Shown here piece after piece: positions 35,555 through 43,620 of a DNA stretch of 64,000 bases. How positions within the stretch are numbered: position 1 is the first letter of the stretch; every line of letters starts with the position of its first letter. The translations under genes were made by a program, and so were the position numbers. The stretch comes from Sporolactobacillus sp. STSJ-5 (GTDB lineage Bacteria > Bacillota > Bacilli > Bacillales > Sporolactobacillaceae), in assembly GCF_024385605.1 (NCBI RefSeq), contig NZ_JANFOJ010000014.1, forward strand, positions 1 through 64,000, written 5' to 3'. Under the pieces are notes generated by a model, which ran no database searches, was not told the DNA's origin, and saw only the letters and a program-made list of their open reading frames with translations.

Positions 35555-35834
35555 AAAATAATAAAATGCATACTACAAGCTGTGGTATACCGAATGAAAA
35601 GAAAAGCCAACCTGTCTTCAAGCGATTGTTCGAATCCTCTTTACTTTCACTTGCAACATTTGCTCGATTGCGATCTCCGCTAATGAGCGCACCTACAAAC
35701 ATGCCGGCTAGGATGAGACAAACAACTGCGATGCTAAATGCCACCGTTAAAATAGTATCGTGGTAAGGTGTAACAATGCCGAGCAGCAGTAACAAAAGGC
35801 CGACAGCAATTCCCGACAACAAAATTTTCATCAT
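35541..35834 (-). CDS. DUF5316 family membrane protein
   Basis: This 97-residue protein has three hydrophobic segments (about 3-22, 28-50 and 75-97). The motif ALISGDRNRANVASESKED between segments two and three fits the DUF5316 family. GGAGGCGAATC precedes two adjacent ATG codons; I take the first. Function is unknown. It stands alone and slightly overlaps the possible small pseudogene on the other strand. Confidence 0.75.
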   Translation of the reverse strand: MMKILLSGIAVGLLLLLLGIVTPYHDTILTVAFSIAVVCLILAGMFVGALISGDRNRANVASESKEDSNNRLKTGWLFFSFGIPQLVVCILLFFIFP

Positions 35835-36294
35835 GATTCGCCTCCTAATGAACTAAGTATAGCAAGAATGGACGAAAAGAAAGTATTAATTTTCTGTATA
35901 TATAAATTAACAATCTCTTCATAATCAGATAATTCTGACTCGTAAATGAAACTGTAATCCTAAGCGTTCAAAAGGGCCAATAAGGATCGCTGCCTATAAC
36001 CTTACTTCTTACTGCATTGATTCGCCACAAAAAACAGTCACATGTCCGATCAGCATCCCAAGGATGACGATCAGATTAAGTGACTGCCAAGAAAAACAAA
36101 AAGAGCCGCTTGTTCCTTAACTCAGGCACAAAGCGTTTTCTTACTCAGGTCTACATGACCTGTACCTGTCATAATAAAACAAATTGATAAAAAATGGAAG
36201 AATATCTATCTATTTGTCAATTTTTTGTTAATTCTATTTTTTTATAACGGCTTACTGAACGAAATTCTAACGCACTAATAATGAATAACTGCCT
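35835..36294. other. 460-base gap with no gene found
   Basis: The stretch is AT-rich. Short open frames on both strands lack ribosome binding sites or family resemblance. It may hold the promoter of the DUF5316 gene (leftward) and the 3' region of the cysteine hydrolase gene. I found no hairpin with a T-run. Confidence 0.4.
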
Positions 36295-36834
36295 TTAACT
36301 GTGCTCTGCATTCATCCCAGCCAAAAACTCCTGAAGTTCATTCACAGTGACCTCACCAGAATTGTACAGAACCGTACAGATGAAATCGGGAATATCAAGA
36401 TCATTCATTTCATAAGTTTTCCCTGTATTAACGCTGGCACATGCATCCTCAATCACACGCACCTTGAACCCATGCTCAAAAGCTGCAGCAGAATTGAAGA
36501 AAATACAATATTCCGCATTAAATCCACACAATACCACTTCATCAACACCTGCTATTCGCAGTTTCTCTTTTAAACCCGTACGGTAAAAAGCACTGGGTAG
36601 ATTTTTATCAATAATCTCTGTAGCATAAGGAGCAAGTTTGCGGCAGATGGCACTGCCGGGCGAACCATCTTGTATTAAACTGTGCGTATTTTCATCTTTA
36701 TGACGAATGAAGAAAATCGGTTCATGGCTATGTTTAAATCTATGTACCAAGTAGTCAATGCGATTGATGACTTTCTCGAAATCGCCTGAATCAACAAATC
36801 CTTGCTGAACATCAATAACAAGCAATGCGCGCAT
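36295..36834 (-). CDS. Isochorismatase-family cysteine hydrolase
   Basis: A cytosolic cysteine hydrolase of 179 residues with the triad D8 (LLVIDVQQGF), K77 (IIDKNLPSAFY) and C110 (GFNAEYCIFFNSAAAFEHGF). The family includes nicotinamidases and other amidases. Nicotinamidase is not supported by a clear metal-binding DxH motif near residue 50, so the substrate is open. It is divergent from the arginase-like gene. Confidence 0.85.
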   Translation of the reverse strand: MRALLVIDVQQGFVDSGDFEKVINRIDYLVHRFKHSHEPIFFIRHKDENTHSLIQDGSPGSAICRKLAPYATEIIDKNLPSAFYRTGLKEKLRIAGVDEVVLCGFNAEYCIFFNSAAAFEHGFKVRVIEDACASVNTGKTYEMNDLDIPDFICTVLYNSGEVTVNELQEFLAGMNAEHS

Positions 36835-36979
36835 GCTCTCGCCCCCGTCTTTTCTTATACCGTTTCGTGCGGAACCTTGCCTTTCTCAGTTTCATTTTTT
36901 CATAGATTGCATTAAAATAGAAAATGGAAACGTTTTATTTATTGTGATCTTTACTGATTCGAGAAAGAAGTGTTTGCGC

Positions 36980-37777
36980 ATGACTTTGTTGCATCATGAT
37001 ATCACATTCTGCAATTTTGACAACTCATATAAATCACAACCGCAGCTGCTTGCGGCATCGCCGCATCATTGGATTGATTTCAGTCAGCTTCGCGGTACGC
37101 ACCTCTACTGCTCGCCTGAAGCATTCATTCACATCTGCGACAAATTAAGTACTGTTCCTGATCATGGTTTGACCTTCTGGGGCAGCGGGAACTATCACTA
37201 TGCAACACTCGCATTATTAAAGAACATCCATCATCCCTTCTCACTGGTTCTCTTTGATCATCACACGGATCTGCAGGAAGGAAGAATCGACTCGTTGCTC
37301 TCATGCGGTTCATGGGTGCGTCATGCGCTTTCCCAGCTTGCAAATCTCCAAAAAGTCGTCATCATTGGTCCCGATTTGAACGAAGCATTGATGGGACATA
37401 TAACTCAACGATCTCGGGTTGTCCTCTTTCCGGAAGAACGGTTTCCTACACCGGAACAGTTATTGAACGTTCTTACAACCGATCATATTTATGTCAGTAT
37501 CGACAAGGATGTTCTATCTGAAAATGATGCAAAAACAAATTGGAATCAAGGAACCGTTTCCATAGACCAACTCAATCCCCTGCTTGAATTACTAATAGAA
37601 GAAAGACTAGTGGAAGGAATGGATGTATGCGGTGAATGGCCGGTTCGGCCTCATCAACAGTTTGATCATCAAACACGAGCTTGGATTAGCAAAAATGAGC
37701 ATAGTAACTTAAGCATCACCCGTACATTTATACGACAAATGCAAAATTGCGGAAAACAATCGAAACATGCGATTTAA
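36980..37777 (+). CDS. Arginase/agmatinase-family ureohydrolase
   Basis: A probable binuclear manganese hydrolase of 265 residues. Metal ligands appear in GSGNYHYA (the GGxH position), FDHHTDLQ (DxHxD) and SIDKDVLS (SxDxD). The downstream GMDVCGE stands where arginases have ExNP. The usual DP after SxDxD is missing, so the substrate is likely not arginine itself; formiminoglutamate or another guanidino compound is possible. I start at the ATG at 36980 with AGAAGTG upstream, since the frame back to 36833 is not family-like. Confidence 0.75.
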   Translation: MTLLHHDITFCNFDNSYKSQPQLLAASPHHWIDFSQLRGTHLYCSPEAFIHICDKLSTVPDHGLTFWGSGNYHYATLALLKNIHHPFSLVLFDHHTDLQEGRIDSLLSCGSWVRHALSQLANLQKVVIIGPDLNEALMGHITQRSRVVLFPEERFPTPEQLLNVLTTDHIYVSIDKDVLSENDAKTNWNQGTVSIDQLNPLLELLIEERLVEGMDVCGEWPVRPHQQFDHQTRAWISKNEHSNLSITRTFIRQMQNCGKQSKHAI

Positions 37778-37813
37778 ATGATTCACGATAAAAGGAACCT
37801 ATTTATTCAACTA

Positions 37814-37854
37814 AAAACCGCTGCTCCCCGTAAAACCAGGGAACAGCGGTTTTT
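37814..37854. terminator. Bidirectional terminator between arginase-like gene and yfkM
   Basis: AAAACCGCTG (37814-37823) pairs with CAGCGGTTTT (37844-37853), with CCC/GGG pairing inside. T-runs flank both sides, serving the two convergent genes. Confidence 0.88.
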
Positions 37855-37866
37855 GATTCATCTGTC

Positions 37867-38376
37867 TTACGCGAGAACCTTCAAGCTTTCGCGATTAAAT
37901 GCGGGAATGTCATCAGGAGTCCTGCTCGTCACAAGATTGTGGCAAACGACGACTTCCTCATCTTTGTACTTTGCACCGGCATTCTTCAAATCAACCGCGA
38001 TTGATTTGTACCCGGTAATGTTGCGGTCTTTAATGGCTTCTGCTGTAATCAGCAGCTGCGGACCGTGACAGATTGCGAAAACACCTTTATCTTCATTCAT
38101 AAATGCCTTTGTGAATGCGACAAAACGATCATCATCGCGCAGATTATCCGGTGAATAGCCCCCTGCAATTAATAAAGCATCAAAGTCGCTTGGCTTTACT
38201 TCATCGATCGAAGCATCAGCTGTCACTTTCGCACCGTGCTTGCCGGTAATTACCTCGCCTTTAGATTTCCCAATAACAGTGACTGTGTGACCTGCTTCCT
38301 CATACGCTTTTGCCGGTCCCGTGAATTCAACATCCTCAAAATCATTTGCAAGTACTGCAGCAATTTTCTTTGCCAT
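37867..38376 (-). CDS. yfkM: DJ-1/PfpI family stress protein YfkM
   Basis: The 169-residue protein has the PfpI nucleophile elbow AICHGPQLLI with the catalytic cysteine-histidine pair and a conserved glutamate in DFEDVEFTGP. It resembles B. subtilis YfkM (general stress protein 18). Members act as glyoxalases or chaperone-like repair enzymes. I start at the ATG at 38376 with TGAGGAGG upstream; the longer frame adds seven residues. A sigma-B promoter was not clearly found. Confidence 0.88.
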   Translation of the reverse strand: MAKKIAAVLANDFEDVEFTGPAKAYEEAGHTVTVIGKSKGEVITGKHGAKVTADASIDEVKPSDFDALLIAGGYSPDNLRDDDRFVAFTKAFMNEDKGVFAICHGPQLLITAEAIKDRNITGYKSIAVDLKNAGAKYKDEEVVVCHNLVTSRTPDDIPAFNRESLKVLA

Positions 38377-38505
38377 GTAAATCCTCCTCACTATCATTTG
38401 GAATGAACCTGTCCAAAATATGGAGCGAACAAACAGGCAATTCCAAGTTCACAGCTTTTATTATAGGTAATTTTAGGCAGTGTATTCAAGAAATCTGCTT
38501 AGTCA

Positions 38506-39354
38506 TTAATACTTCCGATAGGCATAAGGCGATTTCGGCTTTTCAACCTGCTTCCATTTGGTCACCTTAATTACAGGAATGGTCTGTTTAAACGGTTGGT
38601 AATAGGTTTCGGTCAACGTCCCCTCAGCACGCATCCATGTGTCGTCCTTGTAATCAACATTATGCGGGAATTGAACCATCAAGCCGAACACCCCTGCATC
38701 AGCAATGCAATGAATGATGCCGAAGCGAAATAGAAACAATTGATTTTTCTCCAAGGAATCACCATGGTAGACGAATCCCATAATGGAAATTTTCTTATTC
38801 GAGAAATCACCAGGATAATTGTAAACCGCTTCAAGCGCACGAAGAAAATTATCGTCATTGAGATACAAATAGTTCGGTTTGCTGTATTTCACCATATCTG
38901 ACTTCAGCATTTTTTTGTAGGTGCTGCTCTCATAATATTGGCTCGTGTCCGGTTTCAGAATTTGGTGATTTGCATACTGATCTTTGTCATTGTCAATTTC
39001 TGCGAAATGAAATCCCTTTGCGCGGACAATCGTTGAATCCAATGTTGCGATGGGTAAAAACAACCCTGTAATGAGTGGAAAGACAACGAGGGCATAGGTT
39101 AACCCTTTCTTCCACCATGTATTATTCTCATGACTGTGATCGTGGCCAAATAGCTTTTCTTCCACTTTGGCATGCACCTTGCCGCCTTCGACATTCCATT
39201 TGACTATTTGATAGACAGCCATAAAGCCGATAATAAAAATCATTGAAAAAGACAGATAGCCATAGCGCATATTAATGTATTTGCTGATGTCTCCGGTAAG
39301 ATGCAGATGCAAAAACAGGTAGGCAAATCCAAACAGAATGATAAAACGAATCAT
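38506..39354 (-). CDS. ycgQ: YcgQ/TIGR03943 family membrane protein
   Basis: The 282-residue protein has two to four N-terminal membrane segments (about 3-20, 28-50, 80-105) and a soluble C-terminal domain with SIMGFVYHGDSLEKNQLFL and CIADAGVFGLMVQFP. This matches B. subtilis YcgQ. The ATG at 39354 follows AAGGAGGGG. It always travels with a YcgR-type permease, here upstream, and the pair may form one transporter, possibly for metal ions (in B. subtilis they belong to the Zur regulon). No Zur box was identified here. Confidence 0.85.
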   Translation of the reverse strand: MIRFIILFGFAYLFLHLHLTGDISKYINMRYGYLSFSMIFIIGFMAVYQIVKWNVEGGKVHAKVEEKLFGHDHSHENNTWWKKGLTYALVVFPLITGLFLPIATLDSTIVRAKGFHFAEIDNDKDQYANHQILKPDTSQYYESSTYKKMLKSDMVKYSKPNYLYLNDDNFLRALEAVYNYPGDFSNKKISIMGFVYHGDSLEKNQLFLFRFGIIHCIADAGVFGLMVQFPHNVDYKDDTWMRAEGTLTETYYQPFKQTIPVIKVTKWKQVEKPKSPYAYRKY

Positions 39355-39367
39355 GACCGGCCCCTCC

Positions 39368-40336
39368 TTAAATGAGCAACGCGCCTGCAAACACGCAGAC
39401 AAAAATCAGCGTGATTAGCACAGCGACGAATTTCTTTTTAAATGTCGAGAGCATCATAATCAAGTTCTTAATATCAACCATTGCACCGAACACAAGAAAT
39501 GCAGTCAATGGTCCCGGAGGAAAGGTGCTTCGGAATGATGAGGCAACAAAGGCATCAGCCTCAGAACAAAGCGACATAATAAAGGCAAGTATCATCATGA
39601 CGAGAATAGCTGTAAAGGGTGTATTGGCAAATGAGAGCAAAATACTTTGTTTGATATAGGTCTGCATCGCTGCGGCTATAAATGCACCAAATACTAGATA
39701 TTTACCAACGGAAAAAAATTCGTCAATAGCATGATCCATTGTACCTTTGAATTTTTCTATAAACGAAATTCGTTCTGAAGCTGCGGCTTCATCATGGTGA
39801 AGATGGTACTTTTCTATTTTTTTATCCACATAGTCTCTCAATTGATTTTCGGGAAATAAATAGGAAACTAGAATTCCGACGGCGATGGATACCGCAATCG
39901 CCAGACCAGCTCGGTAGAATACCATCTGCCAGCTGCTTCCGAAAGCGATATACGTCGCAAACAGCACCACTGGATTAATAATCGGACCGGCAAGCATGAA
40001 TGCGATTGCTGCATGCAGCGGAACCTTCTTCTTCACTAGTCGCTCGGTGATTGGGACAATCCCACACTCACAAGCAGGAAAAAGAGAACCCATGCATGTT
40101 CCGAAAACGACCGATCCTATTCTGTTCTTCGGTACAATGCGCGCAAGCAAAGAATCGGTAACAAACATCTGAATGATTGCAGAAATAAACACCCCGATAA
40201 TGATGAAGGGGACTGCTTCAATAATAATACTGATAAAGATTGTGTTTAATTGGAGAAATGAATGACTGAACACTAAGATCACTCCGTTCAAGGGAACTGA
40301 TTGAAGAATGTCACCAATACCTTCCTTTATACGCAT
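39368..40336 (-). CDS. ycgR: YcgR family permease (DUF318/UPF0718)
   Basis: The 322-residue permease has eight to ten membrane segments. Signature stretches are CMGSLFPACECGIVPITERL (with two cysteines) and FMLAGPIINPVVLFATY. A histidine-rich cytoplasmic loop (KYHLHHDEAAA) lies near the middle. The family has been linked to export of metals or organoarsenicals in some bacteria. The ATG at 40336 has GGGAGTG upstream. ycgQ begins 13 bases after its stop. Confidence 0.87.
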   Translation of the reverse strand: MRIKEGIGDILQSVPLNGVILVFSHSFLQLNTIFISIIIEAVPFIIIGVFISAIIQMFVTDSLLARIVPKNRIGSVVFGTCMGSLFPACECGIVPITERLVKKKVPLHAAIAFMLAGPIINPVVLFATYIAFGSSWQMVFYRAGLAIAVSIAVGILVSYLFPENQLRDYVDKKIEKYHLHHDEAAASERISFIEKFKGTMDHAIDEFFSVGKYLVFGAFIAAAMQTYIKQSILLSFANTPFTAILVMMILAFIMSLCSEADAFVASSFRSTFPPGPLTAFLVFGAMVDIKNLIMMLSTFKKKFVAVLITLIFVCVFAGALLI

Positions 40337-40446
40337 CAATAAAAACACTCCCAAGTCTACCACTGCATGCTGATGATGACAAAACTATGTTTTATTTTGT
40401 AAGATTTAATTCAAAATGAATATCAGATTAATTTCTAACAAAAGTC

Positions 40447-40477
40447 TTGAGGTTGACGCTGCGTCAAGGTGTAAAGT
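40447..40477 (+). promoter_or_regulatory. MerR-type promoter with 19-base spacer
   Basis: TTGAGG (40447-40452) and TAAAGT (40472-40477) are separated by 19 bases, the long spacer that MerR activators correct. The spacer holds the dyad TTGACGCTGCGTCAA (40453-40467). It directly precedes the MerR gene, indicating autoregulation. Confidence 0.75.
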
Positions 40478-40498
40478 AAAGGTGTCAGGAGGGGTTCC

Positions 40499-41269
40499 AT
40501 GAACTATACAATCAAACAGCTCAGTGATTTAGCCGGCGTAAGCGGACGCACACTGCGATTCTATGACAAGATCAATTTGCTGAAACCGGAGTCCATTAAC
40601 ACTTCCGGATATCGGATTTACGGACCAAAACAAGTGGATCGTCTGCAGCAGATTCTCTTTTTTCGTGAATTAAAATTTAGCCTCAAAGAAATATCTGACA
40701 TTTTATCTGCGGACGATTTTAATCGAGTGGACGCCCTGACTGAACAGCGTAAGAAATTAATTGCGGAGAAAAAGCGCCTTGATCAACTGATCGCGACGAT
40801 TGAAAAAACGCTCGCTTCGCAAAAAGGAGAGACCGTTATGAGTGATCAAGAAAAATTTGTAGGCTTTAAAAAGAAGATGCTCGATCAGAATGAACAGAAA
40901 TACGGTAAAGAGATTCGTGAAAAATACGGAGAAGAAACAGTGAAGAAGTCCAATCAACAATTCGCCAATATAAGCAAGGAAGATTATGAAAAAACGGTAA
41001 TGATCCAAAATGAGATGTTTGAAAATCTAAGAGAAGCACTCAGTTTGAATGATCCGGAGAGCAGTTGTGCTCAGAAAGCAGCGGATCTTCACCGGCAATG
41101 GCTCAGCTTCTTTTGGCCAAAGGGAACCTATTCAAAAAAAGCCCATGCAGGACTTGCCCAAATGTACGTCGATGATCCGCGTTTTACAAAGTATTACGAA
41201 AACAATGTCGCAAAAGGAGCTGCGGAAATGCTCCGTGATGCCATACAGATCTACACTGCGAAACCGTAA
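40499..41269 (+). CDS. MerR-family regulator with TipAS domain
   Basis: The 256-residue activator has a MerR DNA-binding domain (residues 1-70: YTIKQLSDLAGVSGRTLRFYDKI), a coiled-coil dimer helix (about 75-110), and a C-terminal TipAS antibiotic-recognition domain (about 120-255). This is the Mta/TipAL architecture, which senses thiopeptides or multiple drugs. Only its own promoter is visible as a target; no efflux pump is adjacent on the plus strand. CAGGAGGGG precedes the ATG. Confidence 0.88.
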   Translation: MNYTIKQLSDLAGVSGRTLRFYDKINLLKPESINTSGYRIYGPKQVDRLQQILFFRELKFSLKEISDILSADDFNRVDALTEQRKKLIAEKKRLDQLIATIEKTLASQKGETVMSDQEKFVGFKKKMLDQNEQKYGKEIREKYGEETVKKSNQQFANISKEDYEKTVMIQNEMFENLREALSLNDPESSCAQKAADLHRQWLSFFWPKGTYSKKAHAGLAQMYVDDPRFTKYYENNVAKGAAEMLRDAIQIYTAKP

Positions 41270-41282
41270 CCGAAACGAAAAG

Positions 41283-41308
41283 AGCCCTGACAATGTCAGA
41301 GCTTTTTT
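41283..41308 (+). terminator. Terminator of the MerR gene
   Basis: AGCCCTGAC (41283-41291) pairs with GTCAGAGCT (41295-41303) with one mismatch, then TTTTTT. Confidence 0.8.
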
Positions 41309-41321
41309 CTATTCATGAACT

Positions 41322-42164
41322 TTAATCAGAGAAATCTTGTGTAAAGAAAGCCCAACCGTCTGAGCTGCCGTTCTTTTGTCCATAGACAACTCCGACACCA
41401 ATATATTTATATTGAGGCTTTAGGATATTTGCACGATGATCCGGAGAATTCATCCAATCATTCATCGTCGCTTGAGCACTCCAAATCTGATCCCATCCGA
41501 AATAGTTTACATCACCTTTAGCATAGGCCACGTTCTGTCCTGCTATTGTATTCCGTGAGAAATTCATCATGCCGTGGCTCATTGCACTTTTGCTAAACTG
41601 CTGCTGACTCCATTGACGGGCAAAGCTTTGAAGTTCCGGCTTTACTTGAAGTGCCTGCAGTCCATTTTGTGCGCGAACATTATTTACAAGCGAGACAATC
41701 TGTTGTTCCACTGATGCATTATATTGACCGGGAGCAGTTGTCTGAGCCTTTGGCGCAGCAGCTTTAACTGGTGCTTTTGCTGCTGTCTTTACCGGCGCTT
41801 TTTTTACAGCAGCCTTATGTACCGTTGCTGTCTTCTTAACTGCTTTCTTTACTGCTTTTTTAACCGTCTTTTTCTTCTTAACTGACTTCTTTGCTTTCTT
41901 TACGGTCTTCTTTATCGATTTTTTCTTTACGCTCTTTTTAATACTTTTCTTAACTGCAGGCTTTTTCGCCTTTTTCTTTGCATGCTTCTTGACCGTTTTT
42001 GCTTCAACACCGCTTGTAATCGACTCGTTCTGTTGAACAACTGGTTGGGATTGTTTCGTTGAGCCGGCAGTTGACTTCGACTGATCCGCGTTTGATATGG
42101 AGGCGGTTGTCAGGGATAGAATAATAATCAATAAACCTACTAAAGTATGCTTAAAAAAACGCAT
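41322..42164 (-). CDS. Secreted CAP-domain protein with lysine-rich linker (YkwD-like)
   Basis: The 280-residue exported protein has a signal peptide (about 1-26), a low-complexity linker of mostly lysine with V, S, T and A (59-111: 30 of 53 residues are lysine, spaced as KK every four to five residues), an alanine-proline segment, and a C-terminal CAP/SCP domain (about 153-280). CAP signatures are IVSLVNNVRAQNGLQAL, AMSHGMMNFS, GQNVAYAKG and WMNSPDHRANILKPQYKYIGVGV. Related to B. subtilis YkwD. The linker is strongly basic and could bind DNA, teichoic acid or other polyanions. Expression is probably c-di-GMP-controlled by the riboswitch upstream. Confidence 0.87.
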   Translation of the reverse strand: MRFFKHTLVGLLIIILSLTTASISNADQSKSTAGSTKQSQPVVQQNESITSGVEAKTVKKHAKKKAKKPAVKKSIKKSVKKKSIKKTVKKAKKSVKKKKTVKKAVKKAVKKTATVHKAAVKKAPVKTAAKAPVKAAAPKAQTTAPGQYNASVEQQIVSLVNNVRAQNGLQALQVKPELQSFARQWSQQQFSKSAMSHGMMNFSRNTIAGQNVAYAKGDVNYFGWDQIWSAQATMNDWMNSPDHRANILKPQYKYIGVGVVYGQKNGSSDGWAFFTQDFSD

Positions 42165-42204
42165 AATAAAAAAATCTCCTCTCATTTACGTTTGATAATC
42201 AAAT

Positions 42205-42285
42205 ACGGCGGCCCAGCCATCCTAGCGAATATTCGCCTTAGATCTGTGACTTTGCGTCACTACTTTTCAGTAGCTTTGCCCTTTA
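42205..42285 (-). ncRNA. Cyclic di-GMP-I (GEMM) riboswitch
   Basis: On the minus strand the segment reads AAAGGGCAAAG, then a GAAA-tetraloop hairpin (GCTACT-GAAA-AGTAGT), then GACGCAAAGTCACAGATCTA, a small hairpin GCGAATATTCGC, and AGGATGGCTGGGCCGCC. These are the ordered conserved blocks of the GEMM-I aptamer (GGGCAAA, tetraloop, ACGCAAAGYC, CCTAA-like, AGGTAGC-like). It lies about 40 bases upstream of the CAP-domain gene. I see no strong terminator after it, so control may be translational. GEMM-Ib (cGAMP) cannot be excluded. Confidence 0.85.
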
Positions 42286-42306
42286 GAAAAAAGATTTCTT
42301 TCTAAA

Positions 42307-42334
42307 GTATTAGGTTAATTTAACTATACAGCAA
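42307..42334 (-). promoter_or_regulatory. Promoter of the riboswitch-CAP transcript
   Basis: On the minus strand TTGCTG (42329-42334), a 16-base spacer and TAATAC (42307-42312) place transcription start close to 42299, just before the riboswitch aptamer. Confidence 0.55.
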
Positions 42335-42542
42335 TCTATTTTTTATTACAATATTAGATTTGCTTCTTTAATAGAATACTTGACAAAAGTTCATGTTTTT
42401 TTTGATGGACGCTGAGATGAACGCAAACATTCACACTCTGACCAATAAAATCGTCAATCTATCACCAATCTTAAAAAGCTACTAAACTGAAGATATTTAA
42501 AAAGTGCTTGCAAGCAGATCATTATTATCAAAATATTCGGGG

Positions 42543-42551
42543 TGTTATACT
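42543..42551 (+). promoter_or_regulatory. Extended -10 promoter of the cupin lipoprotein gene
   Basis: TGTTATACT is an extended -10 element (TGN plus TATACT) 34 bases before the start codon. No good -35 element is seen. Confidence 0.4.
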
Positions 42552-42584
42552 AATTGGTAAATCCTATCGAAGGAGGAATTCATC

Positions 42585-43220
42585 ATGCAGAAATGGGTTC
42601 AAATAGCCGGTATTGCTCCGCTCCTGATTCTTTCCGCCTGCGGAAGCAATTCAGCCTCAAACACTCATTCAGCAGACAAAGCGAAGACATCAGTTTCTGA
42701 GCAGCACGAACCACAAGGACAAAACAACTTCGTCAAAGTGAAAACTTACACATTTAAAGATGACGGAACCATTCCCAACAATCCGTATTTTCAGGTCTTG
42801 GTTTATCCCGGTGCATTTAAAGGAAGGACCGGGCAGATTGTGAACACTTTCAAGAAAAACAATTGGGGCAATAACTGGGTCGACGGTGTCTTTCCTTTTC
42901 ATCACTTTCACAGCACATCTCATGAAGTACTCGGTGTTATTTCAGGACATGCAACACTGATGATTGGCGGAGAGAAGGGCAAAAAACTCAAAGTGTCGGC
43001 TGGTGATGTACTTGTTCTTCCCGCAGGAACTGGGCATAAACGGCTCTCTGCAAGCAGCGATTTTTCCATTGCCGGCGGATACCCGAACGGACAGGATTAT
43101 GATACACAAACTAAAGAAACTCCGACATTCAAGAAAAATATTAGCAAGGTTGGAAAACCAAAACAGGATCCTGTTTATGGGAATCGTGGACCGCTTCTGA
43201 CAATCTGGAAGAAAAAATAA
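42585..43220 (+). CDS. YjlB-type cupin with lipoprotein signal
   Basis: The 211-residue protein has a lipoprotein signal with lipobox LSAC (cysteine at 19), a serine- and glutamine-rich spacer, then a cupin domain closely resembling B. subtilis YjlB. Its landmarks are YTFKDDGTIPNNP, WGNNWVDGVFPFHHFHSTSHEVLGV (metal-binding histidines) and GDVLVLPAGTGHKRL. The usual YjlB is cytosolic; this one should be anchored outside the membrane. GAAGGAGGAATT precedes the ATG. Function of YjlB is not known. Confidence 0.83.
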   Translation: MQKWVQIAGIAPLLILSACGSNSASNTHSADKAKTSVSEQHEPQGQNNFVKVKTYTFKDDGTIPNNPYFQVLVYPGAFKGRTGQIVNTFKKNNWGNNWVDGVFPFHHFHSTSHEVLGVISGHATLMIGGEKGKKLKVSAGDVLVLPAGTGHKRLSASSDFSIAGGYPNGQDYDTQTKETPTFKKNISKVGKPKQDPVYGNRGPLLTIWKKK

Positions 43221-43225
43221 GTATT

Positions 43226-43603
43226 TCAGAAGAAATGAAGCCGATTGAAAATGCGCGTACGATAGCTCTGAAAAGCTGATGAATGGGCGATCGAACGTTT
43301 TTCCATCAATTGGTTGAATTTTAATTGTTTATAGCGCAGCTGCTTATTCAGGCGGTCGCGCTCCTTATCATCTTCACAGCACTGGAGCAAGTCATTCAGT
43401 GTGACCATATCTTTTTTAATTTGCAATTCTTCAGGAAGCATGCCGGCATTTTTCAACACTTTGTAACCGGCACGCAGATCTTTCGGCACCGCCGACAGAT
43501 CTTCAAGCACAAGCGGCTTTCCTTTACCCGGAAGATGGTCGAACGCACCTGCTTTTAAGCCTTCCTGAATTTTCTCTTCAGCCATGATTTCGATAATGCC
43601 CAT
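43226..43603 (-). CDS. DUF1992 (DnaJ homologue C28 domain) protein
   Basis: The 125-residue cytosolic protein has the DUF1992 signature: EEKIQEGLKAGAFDHLPGKG, PLVLEDLSAVPKDLRAGYKV and LKNAGMLPEELQIKKD. The family name comes from a domain in DNAJC28; function in bacteria is unknown. I start at 43603, with GGGAGTG six bases upstream. It starts 17 bases after the Rieske oxidoreductase gene ends, probably one transcript. Confidence 0.85.
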   Translation of the reverse strand: MGIIEIMAEEKIQEGLKAGAFDHLPGKGKPLVLEDLSAVPKDLRAGYKVLKNAGMLPEELQIKKDMVTLNDLLQCCEDDKERDRLNKQLRYKQLKFNQLMEKRSIAHSSAFQSYRTRIFNRLHFF

Positions 43604-43620
43604 CGTTAACACTCCCATTT

